Source: Acridotheres tristis (Eukaryota; Chordata; Aves; Passeriformes; Sturnidae). Taken from it: a DNA stretch of 64,000 bases. Below, in pieces: positions 56,401 through 64,000 of this stretch. The translations under genes were made by a program, and so were the position numbers. Below the pieces are notes generated by a model that saw nothing but the letters and a program-made list of their open reading frames with translations, made no database searches and was not told the DNA's origin. Positions within the stretch are counted from its first letter, which is position 1. Each line of letters starts with the position of its first letter. The stretch is from the NCBI GenBank assembly GCA_037013685.1, contig CM072919.1, forward strand, positions 1,489,616-1,553,615. Direction: 5' to 3'.

Positions 56401-58666
56401 TTCTGCCCTAGGTACCATATGGTAATACCATTATTTTTCATCTACCAATTTTATTGCCTTCTTCCAGCCTTGACTCCATCCCAGGAAGGAACAGTCCTGG
56501 TTGTGCCACTGTGCACATCTTACCTGGGTGAGGTGCCTCTGCCCTGAGCTGCTGGAGCCTCCAAATTAGCACCTGTGATGAGAAGTCTGGCTTGAATAAT
56601 TAATTTATTTGTGTATGTTCCTCATCGTTACTGCTGACTTTCCACTCAGCTGTGATGGCAAGAAAATTCTCATTTTCTAATTGAGCGTTGTCAGAGCATC
56701 ACCCTACACCTGGAGGTGTGTTTGTGGCTGCTACTGGGAGTCATGGGATACAAGCTTCTTACTACAGATTTTGTACAGGTGGGAGGATGCAGAGTGTGGG
56801 TTTTGGGTTTTTTTTCCCCCTCCCTACTGTCGTGATCCAGCTGATACCATTCAGTCACCAAAGGAATGTGCTGTGTGTGGAGACCTCAAGGGCAGGGAGT
56901 GTTAATGAAAATCCCAGCCCAGCGGGGATTGTCACCTTTGAAATTAAAGATCAACAGTGGAGATGAATAACAAACCTTGCTTGAGAATTTAATCCTCTTT
57001 TTTTGTGCACATCACTCAGCTTTCCTGGGAAGAGTTTCTGTGATGCCTGGCTTTGACTTCCCAGGCAGTGAGGTAGGTGTGGGAGCACTGAGTGCCACAG
57101 TTGAATTTGGAAAGGACCTAAAGAGGAGCTAAATTGTTCCTTGGGGTTGGAGCTGCCCTGCTGCTGAGGGTGGTCCTGTGCATCCTGCCCTGTGCCACAG
57201 GTCCATCCCATCCTTATTACATACCCCAGTGCACTCCTGTGGGATGAGCTGATGGAAAACACGTTTTACACGTGCTCCTGCTTTTTCCCTGGGATCAGCC
57301 TGTGCTGGAGGGGGAAGGTGAAGCCCCCCGATGCTCCCTGCGGTTGGGAGTGTTGGTGCCTGTGGAGCTGTGTGTGTGGGGCGGCTCTGGGAACGGCATC
57401 GCTGGAAATATCTGGGCTGGAAAAAAATGTTGCAGTGTTTTCAGAGGTGGCCCCCCCGCCCTGCTCTGTGAAATGTGAGTCAGGGCCTGCCCGGGGCTGC
57501 CGGCCCTACAAAGGAGGCAGAGGAGGAGGAAACTGCTGCTGCCTTTGCCAGGCAAAAACCTCCTCACCCCCTGAGTAATCGCCCAGAAATTCGGCAGCCG
57601 GGGCTGAGTCCGGGGGCTTTCCCCGTTGCTGTAGCTTGTTGGGAAATGCTTGTGGGGATGACTAATCACTTCGAAAAGCTTGTCTAGGGAAGGAAAGGTT
57701 TGAACACTTGAGCACAGTTCCGATTTCTCAGCACTTCTCTCTCTCTGCCTGCCGCCCCAGTTGTACAAACACCTGGAGTGGGGAGAGCGAGCAGCGTGAA
57801 ACTGGGAAATATTGACTCGGTCGTTTCAAAAGCACTTGGGTTTCTCTGCTGCCCAGCAGATCACAGAGTTGGCACGGTTGCATCACTTTTTCTGCCCTTT
57901 TCCCCAGTGCCACAGGGACTCGGGGCTGTGCTCTTGGGGGCAGAAGAGCCCTACAGCGTTCATTGTGCAGCACGTGGGCAGCACACAAGAGCAGTTTCCT
58001 TCTGGGCTTTACCCTTTGAAGTAGAACTTGCCCTGAGTGACAATCGGTGCTTGTTCAGTTCTCAAACTCCTTTTGTTCCAAGCTCGGACCCGTTGGATAC
58101 AAGATAAATCATGAGTTCAGTTAACAGACGTTTTTTCCCCAGTTTGAAAAGTGAAAGTTAGTCTCTTGTCTTGCATCTTAAGACCACACTAGTATTTATT
58201 TTTTTATGTAACTGATTTATCTGAAAGGCAACTGTTGAAAGACAGAGTAGCTGTCCAAGGCTGCTTGTTTTCCCCCTTTCATTCATCAGCAGATGAGTGA
58301 GGATTAATGTTCCTGACCCAGCCAAAGTTCCAGCTCAGGGAATTCAAATTTATCTACCTAAAAATTCACCGGCCAGCTCCAGTTGGACAGAGCACTGAAA
58401 GCTTTCAGTGTGCCAAGGGAAATCCATGCCCCCACATGCAGCTCCAGCTCTTGTCCTTCATGGCAGCCTTATTATATATGGAGATGTTCATCCTTTCAAG
58501 TCCCAGATACGGGACTGAATTGTGTTGCCTCTGGGAATTTAGGCAAAATATCTTACCTCTTGGTATGTGAGATTTATGGGGGATTTAATCACCCTTCTCC
58601 CCAGACATCCATATGTCTACTTTTGTACTCTTCCTTCTTTCTTTTCCCCCTTTCTCATTGACTTAC

Positions 58667-58681
58667 TTTTTTTTTTTTTTT
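58667..58681. repeat. Poly-T run
   Basis: Fifteen T residues within a pyrimidine-rich tract (58620-58695) of DOT1L intron 1. Confidence 0.75.
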
Positions 58682-60756
58682 CTTCCTTCTTTGAGTTAAC
58701 CTTTAACTGTCTGATTAAAGCTTTGCACTGTAATGATCAACACAAGGACCACGGGTGGGGTGAATTTTTTTGTCCCTTGCAGTGTCTTTTATCACAGATT
58801 GATATTTTTGCTTCAATTATTTTCTCCTTCCTAACAGAAGGATCCACAGAAGGAGGAAACGTTCATGTTAGGAATTGTGAACATGTTTACTTTCATGGTA
58901 ATTATTAAAGACAAAACTAACTCTGAAGGGGAACAAGAAATAAAACTGAATAGAAAAGTTGGCCACATGCTGTTAGAGCTATCAAATCAAGTAGGGACTA
59001 TTTTTAGAGCATAGGAAGAGAGTGAGTATATTTTACAGCAGGAAATGATGGTTTCATAGACAGGAGCAGATCTGTGAATAACGAAAAAGTTCCTGTTCAG
59101 AGTATTTTGGTTTGTTTCATTTCACAAGTGAATGAGAGTTTTCTAAAAATTTACACTGAAAGAACTTTGTAGTGTTGGATGAAAAATCCAAGAAACTACT
59201 GAAGACAGATAAATGAAGCATTGGAAAACTTTTCTGAACCAAATGCTACAGAAAGTTCTGAATTAAGTTTCTTAGCAAAATTTAATGGGTTTTAATAGTG
59301 TTTCTTTGTTATTTTCAGTGTACTGTGAAAGGCAGTTTCCTGAGGTTTTGGCATTAATGTGTCATTTACTTCTTGGAACTCAGCAATATTATTAATATTT
59401 GACACTTCTAAAATTCCAACAACTGTGAGCTTTTGAGGCTTCTCATTCATTCCTCAGCTGAATTCCCACTGGGCTGCAGAGGTTCCCTCTGGTTCCCACA
59501 TCTGTTGGCAGCAAGACCTGGGAGATCAGGTGCTGGCTCAGGGTGGCCTCTGGAGCTGGGTTTGGAGTCTTTGTGGCTCTTACCTTGGCTTCCATCCCTG
59601 CTCATTACAGCAAACAGTCATTTGAAATTCTGCAATCTGTGAAGAATGCAATGTAATATTGTAGGGTCATTTATAGATCTTTAAAGTAAAAGCTTGTGGA
59701 AATGGTTGGTGGCTGGAAGTTGATGTCTGCTGTTCAGAACCTCCACTGGATCACTGCTCTGCTCCACGAGTTGAAGCTTTTAAAGGAAAACCCAAATATG
59801 TTTTTTTGTACTTAACAAAACTCCACACCCAATGGGCTTCAGAAAGAGTACAAGGTTTTGCTGCTAATTTCTGTTATGTGGAATATTTATGTGTGTTAAG
59901 GAGGAGCAGAATTTCTGAGCTGTCCAAGACTGAGTTATCTTTACAGAGTATGAAGTGGTTATTTCAGCTGTTGTCTCACCAGTTTTCCGTGCAGGAGATG
60001 GGGCTCAGGCTGTGCCATGAGCTTCCTCCAGCCCAAGGGTGTGGGAGAACCCTGGGCTGGAGAAGGAGGTGGTGGCTGCTTTCAGCACCAGCAGTTTGGT
60101 GCCTGTGTGTTCATTTGTTGCCTCGGGTTCTGTGTGCACGTTCGTTTCTGGCAGTGTGGATGTTCAGGGGTGTCCTGTGCTCCCCTGTACCTGCACGAGG
60201 GGGGGATTGGATTTCCCTGCTAGCACAGGCTGTGGCTCCTGGGGAGGGGCAGGTTTGCAGCTGGGACATCTGCAGGTAGAAATGGCTCTTGTCATCTGTG
60301 TTCCCCTGTGCCTGAGCTGCTCTCACCCTCGGAGCAGTGTTTGTGAGCTGCTCTGGTTGAAAGGGAACTGAGGCAAAACCCCACAAAGGTTTAGTTTTAG
60401 TTTAGGCCTCCCCTGCCTTTGCTGTGTGTGAGCACAGGCACTGCTGGAGCAAGAGGTGACTTTTGGGGAAGTGGTGGCAGGGCAGGTGGCTGGGTGGGGT
60501 TAAACTGTCTGTGAGGTGGTGGCAGGGCTGCCTTCCTCTGTGCCAGGGGCTGAAAGCCCAGCAGTTCCCTCTGTCCCAGAACAAGCAGTGCTGGCTTCTT
60601 GTGCTTGTTCTGGGGAACATGCACATGGGATCACCACAGCATCTGCCCAGATGTGGCCAGGGTGTGTCACTGCCCAAACCCCACCTGGGAGGACAGTAGG
60701 ACACACAGTGAATTGCAGTTTGACCAAAATAACTCCATCCCCTATGTGTTCTGTTT

Positions 60757-60790
60757 ATGTTAGAATACATTATGTTATGTATTCTAACAT
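60757..60790. repeat. Perfect 14-bp inverted repeat with 6-bp loop
   Basis: Arms ATGTTAGAATACAT and ATGTATTCTAACAT flank the loop TATGTT in DOT1L intron 1. The stem is perfect and AT-rich. Confidence 0.8.
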
Positions 60791-62957
60791 GAACATTATT
60801 TTAAACTGGTTTTTTGCATAGTTTTAGAATTACTTCTTTTATGTGGCTCATGATGAGGAAGCTCATCCTGCTGTGAGTGTCCTGGGTGCCTCCAACACTC
60901 CTGCAGGCTGCCTGCATGTTAATGGATTGCCACAGCCCCTCCTGCAGTACCAGGGGAACCATTCCCTCCTGCATGTGTGCAGTGTCCGTAGCAACAGTTG
61001 GGATTGCTGTGTGCAAAGGCAGAACTGTTCTGTGCTTGGAGTATCAGCAGTGAAAGTGCAATCCCGCTTGCAACCATGCTAAATGATTATCCAGAGCGGT
61101 TTGGATCTTCTTTCCCAATGCCTGCTTCCTTTGTTAGTTTATTTTGGCTCTTGGGCCAACCTTTTCTTTTTATTTAAATGTCCTTCTGCAGTCATTAGGG
61201 AGGCCATAGTGACCACCATGTTTTCCATCTGGTTTTGTGTGACAGTAACTTAGAAACTACTGAAGCTACCTCAGGCTTGTCAGCCTCCTGCTGTGTGGGA
61301 GATGGGCTCCAAATGCAGTCTCGGGAGCTCTTCCTTCCCTTGTCTTTTCTTCCCTGAAACGGGAGGAAAAGCATGGATACAAGTTATTCTCTTCAGGAGA
61401 TCTCTTTTTATACATTCTAATAAAAATGTATTCTTGTGAATTTCCTTGTGCTTTCTTGATTAAGGGAATGACAGTAATTGGGTGGTTCAGAAGAAACTTT
61501 TGGTCCTTGTCTCTTTTGGTAAGAGAAATTGTGCTGTGGTTGTTGCTATGGAAGCTAAAATGGCACAACTTGATTTGGGATCAAATCTGGTAATATTAAA
61601 CCGAGTCTTGCTATCCAGTATGGAATAGTGCAAGGAGCAGGCTTTCCCTTTCCCTTACTCAAGGTTTAACTGGTCTTGGAACACAAGGCAAACAGCTGAA
61701 AATGCAAAGTGGTGGAAGGCAGATGTGTCAGGACATGGAGCCCGAGATCCTCCCTTCATTGAGCAGCTCCTGGTGGCTGCAGTGCCTGGAAGTGCTTTGG
61801 CTTTTCACAGACTCCTGTGAGCCTGTGCTCAGGTGTGCTGGCCATGGGTGTGCTCTGGGCAGGACTGTCCTGGTGGGTCTCTCTAGGTGGGTTAAGTGAA
61901 ATGTAACCCTGTGGGAGGAGGAACACAAACTGCTGACAGGCTGAAATCCCTGGTTTGTGAGGGCATCCATCGGTGTGCCCCACAGAATGCTGGATCTTCC
62001 CTGGCTCCCAGGGAAGCTGCAGCTGCTGTGGCTCATGTTGCCTTTCCTGGTGTCCAGAGGAACCCTTATCATCCTCCCCAGATGGAGGGAAGTGAGGGGC
62101 TTGAAAGAGGCACTTGTCCCACCAGCCTTCTGCAAGATTGATTGGCTTTTCCTAATCCATCTTTTTGATCTCTGCTAACCATCTTGTCTGCAGCTGTAAC
62201 ATCCTCTCCTTCGGATTTATGGACTGCTGCCTGGGGAGAGAGAGCTGCCACTGCAGGCAACCAAGCTGTTGTTTAAACCCAGGGGCTGGTGGGACTGACC
62301 TCTTTTGTTTTGCCAGTTAAATGGGTCGTGTGGAGATCAGAATTTGGCAAATCCAAATGACTTCTGTTAATCCATGAGTGGGGTCAGTGTTCAGGATTTG
62401 GGAGGAGCTGGTTTTACATTGGAGTGCTGGAAGTGTATCCAGGCAAGGTCATTAAAAAGTACACAAGTGTTGCCATTGATTTATTTGTAACTGGCATGTT
62501 TCAGGTTTGGTTTTCACACATTTGGTGGGCAGGGAAAGCTGTAGGAGATCTGTTCCTCCTGCTCTGCCCCTGCTTGGCCACAGTTGCTTTTCACATTTCT
62601 GAAGAGCTGCTTGGGTCACCTGGCCTGTTTCTAGGGGAGGAAGTGTGGTCTGGTGAGTCAGAACTGGATCTGAAAGGGCAAGGTTTGCTTTGGTGTGAGA
62701 CAGTTAAGTCTGGGCAGCCAGAGCTATGCCCAGAAATGCTCCTGCCTATGAAGAGGAGATAAGGGGTCATAAAAGTCTCTGTGTGGGGCTGGGAGACTGA
62801 AAGATTGAAGGGCCCTGAGCTGTGTTTACTTTTTCTTTTGCAAGAACGTATCCAGGTTTTCACACGGTTTGTTCACTGCTCATGTCTGCAGGCTTTTTAC
62901 CTTTTCACTACCTGTGCTGTGTGGATGGGCAGATTTCACAAAGATCACTTGCAGAGA

Positions 62958-63068
62958 CTCATGGAATCCCCGATTTGGGTTGGAAGGGACCTTAAAGCCC
63001 ATCCAGTCCCATCCCCTGCCATGGGCAGGGACACTTCCCACTGTCCCAGGTGCTCCAAGCCCTGTCCA
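62958..63068 (-). repeat. CR1 LINE 3' end in DOT1L intron 1
   Basis: Short reverse-complement copy: CATGGAATCCCCGATTTGGG, TTGGAAGGGACCTTAAAGCC, CTGCCATGGGCAGGGACAC. Confidence 0.88.
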
Positions 63069-63794
63069 GCTCGGATGAGAAGTAACTTATCATGTGGGGA
63101 AATAAAATTTAGAAAAATATGGTGTTCACCCTCAAGCCCCAATTTAGGCTTACCCCAAGGCTTAGCACAGTTTTATAAGAAGAATCCAAATAAAAAAAGA
63201 TGTAAATTTGGAAGGGTACTGGGGTGGTGTTTGTTGCTCCAGGCAGTGCTGGCTGCCCAATTTAACTGAACAAGTTCTCCGTGTTTGAGGATGGAAACCA
63301 GAACATTTAAAACGGTTGCTTTAGGATATAGAGTCACTTTAGACTATGGATTGTTGCACTGGGTGTTACCTGTTCTATACAAACACACCCAGGAGTCTGG
63401 GATATGGTAGTTGAACACACAATTAAATCAAAATCTTGCCACTTAAGTATCTTAAAGGATGTTAGTTTGAAAATTTGATGTAACCGAAGCAGCCCCACCT
63501 GGAGGAGGAGTGTAGGGAGTTACAAACCCTCCCAACAGCCAGCTTGTGGCAAAAATGTTGCAAACTCTTTAATTGATAGCTCACCTTGCTCTTGTAGAGC
63601 GTTCTGTAGAAATGTCTCATTTGGTTGTTTTTAGTAGGAATTTGGTGCTTTGTAGAACAAAGATGTGCACAGATAACTGAGCTGTGGCTGGTGCTGATCA
63701 TGTCCAGCACACTGTGATCTCTGTGTGCACAAAGTGGATTATTGGGGCTGCTTTAGTTTTCTCACCCTGGTGGCAGAGGAAGAGCTGTGAGTGC

Positions 63795-63995
63795 TGCTGG
63801 AATATCCTGAGCTGGGAGGGACCCTCAGGGAATCATTGATCCAGCCCCTGTCCCTGCACAGACCCCCCAACAATCCCACCCTGAGCATCCCTGAGAGCGC
63901 TGTCCAAACGCTCCTGGAGCTCTGGCAGCCTTGGGGCCGGGACCATTCCCTGGGCAGTGCCCAGCACCCTGAGTTCTGCTCATATTGGTGATTTT
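63795..63995 (-). repeat. CR1 LINE 3' fragment in DOT1L intron 1
   Basis: Reverse complement of the same subfamily as 14045-14355, sharing CCCCCCAACAATCCCACCC and the sequence around CGCTCCTGGAGCTCTGGCAG. It lacks about 10 bp relative to that copy. Confidence 0.9.
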
Positions 63996-64000
63996 TAAAT

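Noticed and set aside
61266..61568. 100-codon minus frame in DOT1L intron 1
   Set aside because: Lys/Arg-rich chance frame with no family match and no splice or promoter context.

Overview
The window looks like bird nuclear DNA, most likely from a passerine microchromosome. It holds two vertebrate genes in head-to-head order, AP3D1 (minus strand) and DOT1L (plus strand). These are also neighbours on human 19p13.3, and from memory on chicken chromosome 28. The main interspersed repeats are CR1 LINE fragments, the usual avian retrotransposon. The intergenic DNA is GC-rich and full of minisatellites, as is typical of small avian chromosomes. The species assignment is inference; the gene identities rest on long exact or near-exact matches to remembered vertebrate proteins.

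Layout. From 310 to 39473 (minus) runs AP3D1, the delta subunit of the AP-3 adaptor complex. I resolved 29 coding exons. Their splice phases join into one open frame of 1138 codons plus one base. The last exon or exons, about 58 residues by comparison with human, lie beyond the left edge. Intron 1 is about 13.2 kb. Intron 7 has a GC-AG splice pair. A 96-bp, frame-neutral acidic exon (exon 23) is a cassette candidate. Introns hold several CR1 fragments. Around 39.35-40.16 kb lies the AP3D1 CpG island and promoter, with an unusual run of CCACGCC and CCCCGCC boxes.

From 40.2 to 51.6 kb is an intergenic stretch without a recognisable gene. It contains two CR1 copies and at least seven distinct tandem-repeat arrays with units from 19 to 62 bp. 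One array of about 60-bp units runs straight into the DOT1L CpG island. Long open frames here are by-products of repeats lacking stop codons.

From 51.64 to 52.25 kb is the DOT1L CpG island, 5' leader and first coding exon (27 codons, 52165-52245). The leader holds a TISU/YY1-type CAAGATGGCGGC element that opens a 14-codon upstream ORF. A second upstream ORF overlaps the DOT1L start in another frame. The rest of the window, to 64000, is DOT1L intron 1 with CR1 fragments and no further exon.

Function. AP3D1 builds the coat that sorts cargo to lysosomes, melanosomes and synaptic vesicles. DOT1L is the histone H3 lysine-79 methyltransferase. No shared pathway is implied. What they share is a divergent arrangement around about 12.7 kb of regulatory, repeat-rich DNA. 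I found no mobile DNA element with terminal repeats, no tRNA or rRNA, and no CRISPR. I did not see a convincing new protein-coding system.
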